From the NCBI GenBank assembly GCA_956465555.1, contig OY101122.1:941001-1005000 (forward strand): a stretch of 64,000 bases of DNA, given 5' to 3'. Within the stretch, counting starts at the first letter, position 1; each line of letters starts with the position of its first letter. The notes under the pieces were generated by a model. The model was not told where the DNA came from. It made no database searches and saw only the letters and a program-made list of their open reading frames with translations. This stretch comes from Nitzschia sp. pyKryTriq1 (Eukaryota > Bacillariophyta > Bacillariophyceae > Bacillariales > Bacillariaceae). Made by a program: the position numbers and the translations under genes. This document shows positions 16,861 through 27,958 of this stretch, one piece after another.

Positions 16861-19501
16861 GTCGCTCCTTCGCATCATGAAGAAATTTTTGGAAGTCTGG
16901 GTTGAGAAACGTGTTCTCTGTTGATCCATAGAAAGTGTCGTTTCCGATACAACCATGCAAGTACTTTAGATAGAACAGCACCTTGTGCCAGCTAACACCA
17001 TCCAGGCTCGTGATCATGCAGAGATCGACCTCGTCCCCCTTGATGCCATGCTGCTCCATTAGCTTGGCCTTTGCCACTTCGTCTGTGTCATTTTCTTCGA
17101 TGAAGTCGTGAGAAACTAAAGCTTTCCGACAGTTGCTCACCTCCGTATCCAGGCAACGAGAATGAAAGTGAAGAACCCCGAGGTCTGTTTGGTTTCCAAC
17201 CTGCGCGGAGGCCCCAAAGGGTGCCACGAAGAAATTATTGTGGCCACCAAGATCGAGACCTGCCAGAGTGCGAGAATCAGAGATCGTTTTGAAACCACCG
17301 GCGTTCTGGACTGGTCCCAACGGAAAGGCACTTATATCATTCTTGGTATTGTCTGAGCTACAGACGGCGAGATTCGATTGTGACCCCATCACATAACCAA
17401 CCCTGAGCCGCTCCCCGGTCGCAATTCGTCGGAGGTCATTGATCGCGTCCAGCACAGCATAGGGAGAAAGCGAGCAATCCACGGCTGGGCCCCCCTCACT
17501 GCTACGGTCAGTCGAATGAATACATGTTTGTCCCTCTTTGTGAGCAACAATAAATTCATCTACGTCCATTTTGAGGACGAAGTCGGATGCTTTGCTGATT
17601 TCTCTTCCAATTTTCGACATTTGTTCTTCGAGTTGATTCAACCCTGCAGAAGAAAAAATAACGTTGACACCCAAGTGATCGCGTGCATGCACCAGAAAGG
17701 CTATAGATCTTGGGTCTGAGCTTCCATCCAACAGATATATATTTTCAAATCCTATGAGTTCACCATGGTACCAGATCCAGTCTTTGATGAGTGGCCATTC
17801 ATTCTTGGTCATTGTGACAAGCTTGACTATGACACCGTCGTCATTCCGTCGTTCTGTCTTGACTTCCTGCAGCCATTCGTTGTATAGTTCAAGGCTTGCA
17901 GGCCTTTTGGACCCACTCACATGATCCATATAGAGCTCTCCATTTTTACCCATGTTAAAGGCCGGTGATGCCAAATATGGCTGATTCTCTAACGATGGCT
18001 CCGCATGAACAAGTTTTGTTTGTTCGACCTTCTTGGTGGGAAAATCATAGCCCATGTCGCGCAAGGCGAGCAACCATTCTTGGGTGGCATACACATCGTC
18101 CAAGCCAACGAAACCCCGCTCATAGAGCCCCACTGTCAATCGCTCAATACGAGCTGGCAAATCATATGAGCTCGAGTTGCTATCATGGCGACCCGTGGAC
18201 GAATCCTCGGAAGCTAAGAATTGAAGGAGCGATGGTAGTTTCTCCTCCCAAGCATGGGCCTCTTCAGAGTTGAATGAAGATATCCAATTCTTCTTGGCAG
18301 GGACGTTCGGATGATGAGTGGTCGACTCAGATATTACCGCTAATTGCAGGTCTTGCAGGAAGGGTTGCGCAACATATGCTCTCCATATATCTGCCATCTC
18401 GCCTGGGACTGTCGATGGCAGAAGTAACCCCCAAAAAGCTTGGTGTAGATAAGCCGTAGATTTTGCGCTGTATGGAGTGAAATGCTCGGCTGGCATCAAG
18501 ACACGTGACCTTGTTTTGAGATCGGAATCAAAGAGCATATCTGATTCGTCGCCATCGATTCCCCAAATGTCGTCCCATGAAACAGAGTGCACCACACCCA
18601 CCGAAGAATGCTCGACTGACCCAAAGTAGTAACTAGGAAGCGGCTTCTCGTTGTCCTCTAATAGTGTTGCATTGACGGGAAATCCCCGTGGAAAAAGTCT
18701 CTTGTGGACATAGGATTTCGACGACACCATATGTGGAAGCGGATTGAAGAGGGGAAGACTATTTTTGTCGTTGTGATGATTCTTGGTGTAGCCTACAAGT
18801 ACTCTGGACGGAGAAGAGGAACCAAAAGGAAGCCAACTTTCCGAAATACCTTGATGACCCGATAGCTCAAAATCAAAGATAGCCTTGGCACCATGTCGAA
18901 TAGCAAATAGATATCCAATATTTTTACGTATTCCTTTGCTGGCAGCATCCTTCTTCCTTAAAGACCACAATACTTGTTGGGCAAAAGGGTGCGGAATTTC
19001 GGCCTGCTGAGCCACAGAAAGAAAAATCATTTTGTCGTTTTCATGTTTTTGTTTCAAAGCATCATGGTAACTGGATCCCTCATCGTCCATGAGAATGATC
19101 GTACACCAATCTGCCCACGATTTCACCAGGGCCAGAGATGACTCGGAATCTTTTCCATGGTCATTGTCACCAAGCATGGCCACCACCCACTGATCGCAGT
19201 TTGGTGCAAACCGAGGGAACTCCCGCACGGTAGGCATTTTGCGAAGCGGATTTCGCAAAAACGATGATTGACCTGTGGAGGCAAACGGAAGCCACCCTTC
19301 AAAAGTTCGAGATTTGTTGCCCGAAAAGGACCAGACACCTAATGGAGGCGAAACCACACTCGTGCCATCTCTGATAGCAATTGGGTATTTCAAGAGCATC
19401 TGCCGGTTCGACCAGAAACCACACAACAACAGGGACATCAGCAAGCAACACCTATGTGTCAACTTTGTAGACAGCGAGTATGATGTTGGTGGGTGATCCA
19501 T
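16841..19501 (-). CDS. Golgi-type two-module glycosyltransferase: DUF288 (STELLO-like) plus GT-A domain
   Basis: 886 residues from ATG 19501. A hydrophobic segment at about 18-30 (CCLLMSLLLCGFW) suggests a type II membrane anchor. Residues about 100-215 match the DUF288/STELLO pattern: WVVAMLGDND near the start, then RKNIGYLFAIRHGAKAIFD. From about 550 a second glycosyltransferase module begins (VKLVTMTKNEWPLIKDWIWYH...FENIYLLDGSSDP), typical of GT2/GT92-like enzymes. Its metal-binding DxD is D646-V-D648 in LKMDVDEFI, and a conserved HFHSR lies further on. STELLO proteins of plants act in the Golgi on cellulose-synthase trafficking. Here the combination suggests a Golgi enzyme of cell-surface polysaccharide or glycoprotein synthesis; donor and acceptor are unknown. 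Divergent from the DUF3431-like gene. Confidence 0.75.
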   Translation of the reverse strand: MDHPPTSYSLSTKLTHRCCLLMSLLLCGFWSNRQMLLKYPIAIRDGTSVVSPPLGVWSFSGNKSRTFEGWLPFASTGQSSFLRNPLRKMPTVREFPRFAPNCDQWVVAMLGDNDHGKDSESSLALVKSWADWCTIILMDDEGSSYHDALKQKHENDKMIFLSVAQQAEIPHPFAQQVLWSLRKKDAASKGIRKNIGYLFAIRHGAKAIFDFELSGHQGISESWLPFGSSSPSRVLVGYTKNHHNDKNSLPLFNPLPHMVSSKSYVHKRLFPRGFPVNATLLEDNEKPLPSYYFGSVEHSSVGVVHSVSWDDIWGIDGDESDMLFDSDLKTRSRVLMPAEHFTPYSAKSTAYLHQAFWGLLLPSTVPGEMADIWRAYVAQPFLQDLQLAVISESTTHHPNVPAKKNWISSFNSEEAHAWEEKLPSLLQFLASEDSSTGRHDSNSSSYDLPARIERLTVGLYERGFVGLDDVYATQEWLLALRDMGYDFPTKKVEQTKLVHAEPSLENQPYLASPAFNMGKNGELYMDHVSGSKRPASLELYNEWLQEVKTERRNDDGVIVKLVTMTKNEWPLIKDWIWYHGELIGFENIYLLDGSSDPRSIAFLVHARDHLGVNVIFSSAGLNQLEEQMSKIGREISKASDFVLKMDVDEFIVAHKEGQTCIHSTDRSSEGGPAVDCSLSPYAVLDAINDLRRIATGERLRVGYVMGSQSNLAVCSSDNTKNDISAFPLGPVQNAGGFKTISDSRTLAGLDLGGHNNFFVAPFGASAQVGNQTDLGVLHFHSRCLDTEVSNCRKALVSHDFIEENDTDEVAKAKLMEQHGIKGDEVDLCMITSLDGVSWHKVLFYLKYLHGCIGNDTFYGSTENTFLNPDFQKFLHDAKERHRRFDI

Positions 19502-20282
19502 TATCTTTTGTTTGCAATGATCAACAAATACCGTGGCGCTGATGTACTATCTGGGGTTGAGGTATTTTTATGAGATGATGCCACCATAATGGTAGACTAC
19601 TGGTATGCGGATTTCCATTTCGACATCCCGCAAATCTTTCATATGGCGCGCAACTCTCCGGTTCTTGTCCAGCGAAATTAGCGTACAGTACCAGGTACTG
19701 TACCAGCACACCGGTAGCCCGCGTCCTGAAACAATTTTGTCCAACGGACGCATGTTAGATGAAAGGTAACACGCGGACGGAGTCACCATTTCTGCGCGAA
19801 AATGTTGACAAAATGTTGCTATTGTGGGGCTCAACGTATTTTTAGGTACTCATACTACTAGAGTATCAGTGCCGTCTATGTACTGTATGTAACTCAACAA
19901 AAAATAATGATCAATTTCATACGTTGGCTCGTTCTCTCAACGCACAGAGCACAGTTTTTTCGTGTTATTCCCGAGCGTGGCTGACAATACTGGATACTGA
20001 TACTGATACTGTATGAAGTTCAAGACAAGGCAAAAGCGAGCGAGGCGATCATTCTTATTTTATTCTTCATTCATGCAGGGCATTATTTGCAAATTATTGT
20101 TTCAGCCGGCCGTTGGATCCTGGTTGTAAGTTGGATCCCATTGTTTTGCGCACAACCTCTGTGGCTCGTGCCTGCACTTCTCTCTAGATAGATTGCTTCA
20201 TTTATCTCACCATTAGCCATTAGAGTATCATCACCCTCATCATCAAAAGTTAGTCGTCGCCTTTTTCTTCTTGAACACCATC
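19502..20282. promoter_or_regulatory. Divergent promoter region, glycosyltransferase and DUF3431-like gene
   Basis: 781 bp between two divergent starts. A GTAC word cluster lies at about 19681-19710 (CAGTACCAGGTACTGTACC). TACTGATACTGATACTG repeats occur at about 19990-20012. No gene is seen. Confidence 0.4.
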
Positions 20283-22604
20283 ATGCAATTAAAGGAAAAA
20301 CTCCTGGCCGTTCTGCTGGTAGCAGCAATGGTGCATATTTCCATGATTCGACGTTTTTCATCGAATATCGTCCTCTCTCTGGTGTCCTCTTTTGACACCA
20401 AGGCAGGCAATGATCAACCTGAAAGCGACACCTGGTGGTTAGATTTTGATGTAATACCCGAAATAGCGAGACCTGAATTGCAAGACGGCATGGTGGATAG
20501 CAGGGAGATTGACTTGCTCTGGTATAATCGCGCTGATTATCCAAGCGATATCGACGGCTGGCGCAAGAACATGGCCCTTTCTCTTGTTCTCACATATTGT
20601 AAGGGTGATCTCATGTGGCTCAAGAACTATCTCGAAGGCTTTGATTTTCAGAGTATCATGGTGATCGCCAAATGTGGAATTTCTCCTCCGGCTGAGAATC
20701 TTCCGGACAAGAGTCAAGTTGTAGAGCTACCAAATGTCGGTGGCTGCGACCATACCATGGCATACTGGATGGCGGAGATCCTTCCCAACCTTGCGCCTGA
20801 AGCTCCCGGCAGAAAAGAAATCATTTTGTTCCTAAAGGACACTATGCATGTCCCAAGTGGTGAAGAACCCCGCGATCTTGCCACTATCCTGACCGTCGCA
20901 TCTACTCATGGGTTTGGTTGTGTTGCCGAAGGAGGCCGCGACTTCCTCGAACTGTCATACTATCACGAGACAGATACTCTGGAACACTACAAACAGGATC
21001 ATGAGTACAAACGAGGAGGCGATGGTGCGGCAACAAAGCTCGAGGAGGAGGAAAGCTTCAAATCCGGCTTTGCCAGCCTTGGAGGCTGGCACTCTGCTAT
21101 GGGCATTCATTTGCCTAGACCGCTTGCTCCCGTATGCTACGGTGGTATGTACGCCGTGCAGCGATCTCGTATCGAAGAAGTGCCGAGCAGAGTATTCAGG
21201 AGCATTGAACGCAGCCTTGAGCGTGGAAATAACATCGAGGAAGGTCACTTTGCTGAGAGGACGTGGGCGGGTCTCTTATCTCCTCCACTTGCCAAAGAAA
21301 AGGTGCAGGTTTTGCTTTACCGAAGTCGTATGGTATATCCACCTGTCGATTCCTCTTTTACTGGAGCTTTGATGAAGTTCAGGGTGGCGAATCCTACAGA
21401 GAAAAACCTCCGCAGGGCCGCCGGACAACTTCAGAAGAACAGAAGTCCAATTCCTCGAACCAAAACGACGAGCGAAGATGAAGAAGACATCAATGGGACC
21501 GATCCGATCGTGGTGGATAGCGTGGAGTTTGACCGGCTCTGGTATAATCGTGCGTCCTCTACCCCTATCGATCACGGGGGCTATACCCACGGCTGGCGCA
21601 AGAACATGGCCCTTTCTCTTGTTCTCACATATTGTAAGGGTGATCTGCTGTGGCTCAAGAACTATCTTGAGGGCTTTGATTTTCAGAGCATCATGGTGAT
21701 CGCCAAATGTGGAATTTCTCCTCCGGCTGAGAATCTTCCAGACAAGAGTCAAACTTTCGAGCTACCAAATGTCGGTGGCTGCGACCATACCATGGCATAC
21801 TGGATGGCGGAGATCCTTCCCAACCTTGCGCCTGAAGCTCCCGGCAGAAAAGAAATCATTTTGTTCCTAAAGGACACTATGCATGTCCCAGGTGGTGGTG
21901 GACCACTACGCGATCTTGCCACTATCCTGACCGTCGCATCTACTCATGGGTTCGGCTGTGCTGTCGAAGGAGGCTTCACCCATGAGCTGTCATTCTATCA
22001 CAACACACATATTCTTGAACAATTTGGCGCGCCAGAAGGCCACACGCACATACGAGGAGGAGGGCACGTAAGCGGCCATCACAGCCACGGTGGTGGTGCG
22101 GCCACAAAGCTCGAGGAGGAAGAGAGCTTCAAATCCGGCTTTAGCAACCTTGGAGCCTGGCACTCTGCGATGGGCATTCATTTGCCTAGACCGCTTGCTC
22201 CCGTATGCTACGGTGGTATGTACGCCGTGCAGCGATCTCGTATCGAAGAAGTACCGAACAGTGTCTTCCGTAGGATTGCACACAGCCTCGAGCGTGGAAA
22301 TAACATCGAGGAAGGTCACTTCGCTGAAAGGACGTGGGCGGGTCTCTTATCTCCTCCACTCCCCGAAGAGGAGGTGAAGCTTTTGCTTCAACGAAGTCCT
22401 ATGGCGTATCCACCTGTCGATACCTCTTACACTGGAGCTTTGATGAAGTTCAGGGTGCCAAATGTTACTACAAAGACAGAATTGCACAGGGCCTGCAAAA
22501 AAGTTCTGGCTGCAAGGGAACTGACGAAACGCGACATCGTCCAAGAGTCGACCCTCGTACAAGACAGTAGGGTGCTGGATGGCGAGGAGTTTGACCAGCT
22601 GTGA
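20283..22604 (+). CDS. Membrane-anchored protein of tandem DUF3431-like units (two intact, third cut by a stop)
   Basis: 773 residues. The frame opens at a TTG (20271), but the first ATG is at 20283. A signal anchor sits near the N-terminus (LLAVLLVAAMVHISM). Two units of about 340 residues follow, starting near LWYNR at 20519 and 21539 (period 1020 bp). Each has KNMALSLVLTYCKGDL, WLKNYLEGFDFQSIMVIAKCG, ELPNVGGCDHTMAYWMAEIL and KEIILFLKDTMHVP. The LPNVG-x4-T and LFLKD pattern fits DUF3431, a lumenal or glycan-related domain of unknown activity in fungi, plants and algae. A third unit begins at once, but its LWYNR codon TGG has become TGA, which ends the frame. The units are nearly identical, implying recent duplication or conversion. 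Function unknown; a Golgi or secretory role is inferred from the anchor. Confidence 0.62.
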   Translation: MQLKEKLLAVLLVAAMVHISMIRRFSSNIVLSLVSSFDTKAGNDQPESDTWWLDFDVIPEIARPELQDGMVDSREIDLLWYNRADYPSDIDGWRKNMALSLVLTYCKGDLMWLKNYLEGFDFQSIMVIAKCGISPPAENLPDKSQVVELPNVGGCDHTMAYWMAEILPNLAPEAPGRKEIILFLKDTMHVPSGEEPRDLATILTVASTHGFGCVAEGGRDFLELSYYHETDTLEHYKQDHEYKRGGDGAATKLEEEESFKSGFASLGGWHSAMGIHLPRPLAPVCYGGMYAVQRSRIEEVPSRVFRSIERSLERGNNIEEGHFAERTWAGLLSPPLAKEKVQVLLYRSRMVYPPVDSSFTGALMKFRVANPTEKNLRRAAGQLQKNRSPIPRTKTTSEDEEDINGTDPIVVDSVEFDRLWYNRASSTPIDHGGYTHGWRKNMALSLVLTYCKGDLLWLKNYLEGFDFQSIMVIAKCGISPPAENLPDKSQTFELPNVGGCDHTMAYWMAEILPNLAPEAPGRKEIILFLKDTMHVPGGGGPLRDLATILTVASTHGFGCAVEGGFTHELSFYHNTHILEQFGAPEGHTHIRGGGHVSGHHSHGGGAATKLEEEESFKSGFSNLGAWHSAMGIHLPRPLAPVCYGGMYAVQRSRIEEVPNSVFRRIAHSLERGNNIEEGHFAERTWAGLLSPPLPEEEVKLLLQRSPMAYPPVDTSYTGALMKFRVPNVTTKTELHRACKKVLAARELTKRDIVQESTLVQDSRVLDGEEFDQL

Positions 22605-23383
22605 TATAATCGTGCTTCCTCTACCCCTCCCGATCATGATCATGCAGGCTATACCGACGGCTGGCGCAAGAACATGGCCCTTTCTCTTGTTCTCACATAT
22701 TGTAAGGGTGATCTGCTGTGGCTCAAGAACTATCTTGAGGGCTTTGATTTTCAGAGCATCATGGTGATCGCCAAATGTGGAATTTCTCCTCCGGCTGAGA
22801 ATCTTCCAGACAAGAGTCAAACTTTCGAGCTACCAAATGTCGGTGGCTGCGACCATACCATGGCATACTGGATGGCGGAGATCCTTCCCAACCTTGCGCC
22901 TGAAGCTCCCGGCAGAAAAGAAATCATTTTGTTCCTAAAGGACACTATGCATGTCCCAGATGGTGGTGGACCACCACGCGATCTTACCACAATCCCGACC
23001 GTCGCATCTACTCATGGGTTCGGCTGTGCTGCCGACGGAGGCTCCACCTACCTCGAACTGTCATTCTATCAAAACACACATATTCTTGAACAATTTGGCG
23101 CGCCAGAAGGCCACACACATATACGAGGAGAAGGGCACGTAAGCGGCCATCACAGCCCCGGTGGTGGTGCGGCAACAAAGCTCGAGGAGGAGGAAAGCTT
23201 CAAATCCGGCTTTAGCAACCTTGGAGCCTGGCACTCTGCGATGGGCATCATTTGCCTAGACCGCTTGCTCCCGTAGTATGCTACGGTGGTATGTACGCCG
23301 ATGCCGCTTACACTGGAGCTCTGATGAAGTTCGAAGTCGAATTTACCAACCATGGACCGGTCCGACTATCAACTAGCTCCTAA
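22605..23383 (+). pseudogene. Third DUF3431-like unit, disabled
   Basis: It continues directly from the stop at 22602-22604. Bases 22659-22959 are identical, as I read them, to 21591-21891 of unit 2. Then come three kinds of damage: loss of one T in the codon run before TTTGCCTAGACCGC (about 23249), an inserted GTA in CCCGTAGTATGC (about 23272) which creates TAG, and deletion of most of the segment that in units 1 and 2 lies between the ATGTACGCCG and TACACTGGAGC words. A 200-codon frame from ATG 22674 to 23276 survives and could still make a short protein. The strong identity with recent lesions argues for a young, dying copy. Confidence 0.75.
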
Positions 23384-24144
23384 AATGTGATCCACTTCGG
23401 AAATGCACGTGGCAAGCATGTACTTGTTCTTGCTGCACTTGTCATTCGCCTAACATCATTAGCTTCGAATCGTTGTGTAGACTAATAGTAGCCGGTCGTT
23501 GAAGGCCCTTTGAACAAGCTGATTGATTCAAGAGTTTTTAAAACAAGGGACTGTACGAGGAGGAGGAGCTAGCCGAAAATCTCTCAGCGCATGCATTGTC
23601 CATTCTTTCCTGCTGTCGGTTCGTACAGTAGATTGTGCGCCTTCCGTCTCTGCACAATTTATTTCCGATTTCGTCTATCAACACTTCACTCTGCCCCTCC
23701 GATGTCTCTCGCTCTGGTTCAGATGACGACTCATTCGAATTCTCACTACCTCCATCCAATCCCCCTTCCGCACGATGTATGTAGGTAGTCAAGGCCTCTC
23801 AACTCTACTAGACTACATTCAGTACAGTAGAAGATGGTTCACGTCTCCCCCCCCTTTTGTTCTATTAGGAGTCCGTACGTAGGGTAAACGAGAGATTGAA
23901 CGCCCCGGGCCGTGTCGTACCAGAGTAGATGGCGAAAAAATGAGTCTTTCCACATAGCTAGACCTCTACTAAAGTGTGAGCATTGTCCATTCTACTAGAA
24001 TGTCTTCGCGGAAGGATGGAATCGACACTACGGGGTAGCAAACATTTCTGAGATAGGTTGGACTCTGCAAGTTTTCCTGAGGAAGAAAACACGCAATCGT
24101 CAAAATGAAATAGACGAATCATCGGGTTCAAAGCGAATACAAAA
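23384..24144. other. Intergenic region, convergent 3' flanks
   Basis: 761 bp between the end of the decayed unit and the 3' end of SMC5. Small overlapping frames on both strands (60-84 codons) show no recognisable content. A C9 run lies near 23847-23855. Nothing else is supported. Confidence 0.4.
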
Positions 24145-27100
24145 TCATCCACGCCAAACGTCGTCTACGACGGCAACCGTGTCAGAGTTCCTGGAGGAAA
24201 GAGAACGACGAGGCGCTTTGGCAGCGCGTGGAGTTCTGCTCGGTTGACTGTTGGGCGTATTTTCGTCATCTTGGGCTGCCTCAGTTTCAGTGATAGCTCG
24301 CTTTCGAAGGGCGAGCAACTTGGCAATGTCGAAATCCTGCGGATTCTTGACATTGTGAGGACCATTGAAAATGAAAAGAACGGTCATCGCTTCCACCTCC
24401 ATGTCGTATAGGTTGGGCAAAAGTTTCGGGGTGATCAAGAAGTACTGTCCTTCGTGATCAGTTGGCCCCTCTTCCCCTGGCGCTCGAGTCGAATTGCTAA
24501 CTATTCGCTTGAAAACGAGACGTTCATTCCTCTCGTCGAGGCCTTGGTTAATCTCATCCACGCATCTAAAGGGCGCCACCATCATACCCTGCAGCGCCAT
24601 CAGATACATAATTGTAGAGACTGACCTCTCACCTCCGGACTGCACTCGCGCAGAAAGAACTTGCAACTTGTGGCCTTCTCGGAAGCTGACTCGGATTTCG
24701 ATGCCCCATTCTCTGAAATTGCCGTAAGGCATTTCTTCCGTCGGCTCTCCTCCCATTGTCAGCTGTACCTCACCTGGGTGAAAGAAATGTAAGATCAATC
24801 TGACACTGCAAGTGGTAGCAAGAACTCTGTAACTTACCTGTGCATCCCATCTCAGCCATGTACTTGCCAAAAAGAGTATCGACCTTCTGAACTGCAAGAG
24901 TCAATGCTTCTTTCCAAGGTGCAACTGCCTCATCCAGTTCGAGCCTCTGTTTCTTCTTCATACCGATCAGGTCATCCAACTGACTCTGGACCTCTTCCAT
25001 CTCAGCTTGGTTTCGCTCGTATTCTCGAATCGCATTATGATCAGCGTGAATATTCTGGACCTTCGATTCTGCATCTTCCAGTGCAAGAAGGGCTTCATCG
25101 AGTGTTTCCACACCAAGAGCCTCCAGCTCTGCTTTTAGGGGCAGATGGTTACCACTATTAGGAGGGTCCTCCAGTGGTGCCATCTCGTCCGCATTCTTCT
25201 TGGCAGCGACTGTCCTCTTCATCGACTCTTTGAAATCTGCTTGAGCACTTTTGTACTCGATTTCTGTGGTTCTGATCTCCTCCAATGCATCTTGCAATAT
25301 AACGCTGTGGACGTGCAGACAAATATTAGAAACAGCAGTACTTGTAATCGAAACGAAAGTGACGATCAACACTTACCTCAACCTCTTTTCCTCCGATTCC
25401 ACAGCAGCCTTGTTTAAGCGTATGCCAGAGTACTTCACTGTAGCTTTCATAAGCTTCAAGTAGCTGTCCGAGTGTGCCTCCAAGGCTTGCAAGGAATGAT
25501 GGACACGGTTATTGAGTTCCCCAGTCAGCTTCTCCTTTTCGTTGTCATTGCTGACTTCAAGGTCCCTTTCGATTTCGAGCAACTTGGCTTTGGAAGAGTT
25601 GTACTTGTTTTCCATCTTGCGCAGATTCCTGAGATTTTCCTGTGCATCCTTGACCTTGGCCCTGAGCAATTGTGCTTGTTCTTGCGCTTCAGCCAGTTCC
25701 TGCTCCGCTTGCTGAATTGCTGGCTGAATACGTTCGCGATTCTTGACAACCGCGTCAAGCTCTGCCTTCACATTTGCCTTCGCTTCATCAGAAACACCTG
25801 GTGCCAACCACTTGGCATCTTTCACTGTGTCAATTCTGTGAGAGGCCTTGCCACTGTACTTGGAAATGATGGAAGTATACTTGAAAGACTTATTTCCCTG
25901 GCTAGAGAAGATACAACTCCCTTGCAGATTCTGGTTGGAACTCCCTCCTTCGGGCTGTGCAAGAAATTCGAGCAAACCCTTGTTGTCCAGACTCGTTTGA
26001 GTTGCTTCAGTTCCGATGAGCACTTTTTCGATTGCAGCAGCAGATCGAAGTGCGGCCATGACGAACGGAGGCGCATCAAAAGTTTCATCCATGTAACCCA
26101 GTACGCCGTGATCACGTTTCAAAATTGCCATTTTCTCGTCAGAATACATTCTTTTCACGGGTTCAACTTCCCTTATCATCGTGATGTTGATAGGGATGCC
26201 CAATTCTTCACGAATGGAGCGGTAGAGCAAGTCGTAGTCTTCCTTGCATTGCACTACGAAACTCTTCAGAGCAGCATTAGGAACGTGCTGTTCCAGGTAC
26301 GATGCCGTCTGGTGATTCTTGGTTGTGATCTCGCACATGACAGGACCCACAACGGGCTTTCGAAATCTGGTACGATTGGCGAGCATCCAATCTGAAATTG
26401 TTTTCAAGTTTGGCAGCTGGCGAAAGATGCGGTCATTCCGACGGGACTTCTCGTCCTGCAACTTGTGCATTTTCGTTTGCACTCGCTTGTATTCGTCTTC
26501 CACCTCACGATATTCTTCATTCAAGCGTTCAGATTCTCGCTTGGCATTCTCGTAAGGTGTCGAGGCAGCCTTTACATCGTTGCGGCATTGGATCTCCTCT
26601 TCCTTCAGAGCATCCATAGACGGAAATTGTTCCATTTGATCCAAGTACTGCTGGACTTTGAGTCGTAATTCTTCTGCCTTTTTCTCCTTGGCAGCTCTTG
26701 TGGCATCAAGTGCAAGAAGGTCCTGGATGAGAGTTTCAATCTGATCCTCGTGTTTCTCGTACTTTTTGATCTGTTTATCCATTTCCTTTTGATGAGCCCG
26801 AATCTCGCCATCAAAACGGCTGGAATCGTCCGTGAAAGTATCCAATCTTTCTCTCGCCGCATTGTATTCATTTTCCAACGGTTGGATGCTAGCCTTGAGC
26901 TCGGCATACTGTTTCTTCAAGTCTGCCTTGGCAGCTTTCTTGAGGTTAGTGGCTTCCACCAGGGCATCGAACTCCAACCAAAGAAGCTTTTTTCGGAGGA
27001 GTAAGGCTTGCGCCTCGGCAGTCTCACGTTCCTGCATGAGATCCTTGGCGCGCTCCAGACGCTTGGCTTCCTGTTGAAGCTGCTGCAGCTTGTCTTCAAG

Positions 27101-27958
27101 ATTCCCCTTCTGATTGCCTCCGCCCCTCATTTTTTCTTGTTCTTGAATGAGCTTTTGGTGAGTGGTGTAGAGCTTTTGATCAGCACTCAAGGACTTCTCG
27201 GTCTCAATCAAGAGCTGCTTGGAATCAAAACCACTAAAGCTTCCAACACGATCTTGCGGCAGGAATGTACAGAGATTATCGACTGTGATATTGTACTCGG
27301 CCAAGCATTTCTCTCGAACAGCCTTTCCACTGCTTTGGCTATCGTTCCAGTAGAAGAGGGACTTGGGTTTTTGATTGCGTCGAATCTCGCGTCGAATGAC
27401 GGGATTGGGACCACCGAGGGTATTGACCAGCTCAATTTCAATCTCTCCGTCGTCTTCCCCATTTGCGATAAAGGTCTCAACTTCCGAGGCTCGGCCCAGC
27501 AAGCGGGGCTCTCCGCCGAGGCCCAGACAGATGGCGCAAAGAATCGTGGACTGCAACAATCGCAAGGAAGAGAGGGATCATGAGTTTACGATATTCTTGT
27601 GAAAAGCTTCACGATTCATCGTTGCTTCGAGGCGTCATTTCGAAGGACACTGACTATGTAAAGTTCTTACCTTTCCAGTGCCGTTGGGTCCGATTACCAT
27701 ATTGAGTCTGTGGGAGTTTGGAGAGCGTAAATAATCGCGAAATAACACAACGTACGTGAGCGAGAATGTACGTAGGAGGAAATACTTGTGCATACAAACA
27801 AGCCAGTGGCATGCCTCCATCCGCCTCTCTTACCGTGGTCCGGGGGTCACTTCCACATCAAAGTACGTCAAAAAGTTTCGAAGCTTGACACGCTTGATAG
27901 ACCCATGCTTGTAATCACCGACCATCTGCAAGCGCTCATCTGGCGTCATGGTTGCCAT
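24145..27958 (-). CDS. SMC5: SMC5, core ATPase of the SMC5/6 complex (five exons)
   Basis: Exons by splice motif and phase: 27834-27958, 27671-27707, 25377-27550, 24838-25304, 24145-24773, giving 1143 residues. Introns are 126, 120, 72 and 64 bp. The N-terminus reads GSIKRVKLRNFLTYFDVEV, the SMC5 opening strand. Walker A GPNGTGKST is at 48-56, split by intron 2 after the Lys. Two long coiled coils (about 180-430 and 620-920) flank a hinge at about 440-600. The C-terminal ATPase half has the signature QSGGERSVSTIMYLMALQ (979-996) and Walker B FRCVDEINQGLD (1003-1014). SMC5/6 acts in the nucleus in homologous recombination, replication-fork repair and restriction of extrachromosomal DNA. A C-terminal Ser/Arg/Pro-rich tail extends beyond the usual end. 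All junctions keep frame; no lesion is seen. Confidence 0.93.

Noticed and set aside
22602-22604. TGA in the third DUF3431-like unit read as selenocysteine
   Set aside because: The aligned codon in units 1 and 2 is TGG (Trp), and other lesions follow downstream; a nonsense mutation is simpler.
25472-26395. 307-codon plus-strand frame
   Set aside because: It is the antisense of the SMC5 coiled-coil exon; codon bias of the coding strand keeps it open. No recognisable protein content.
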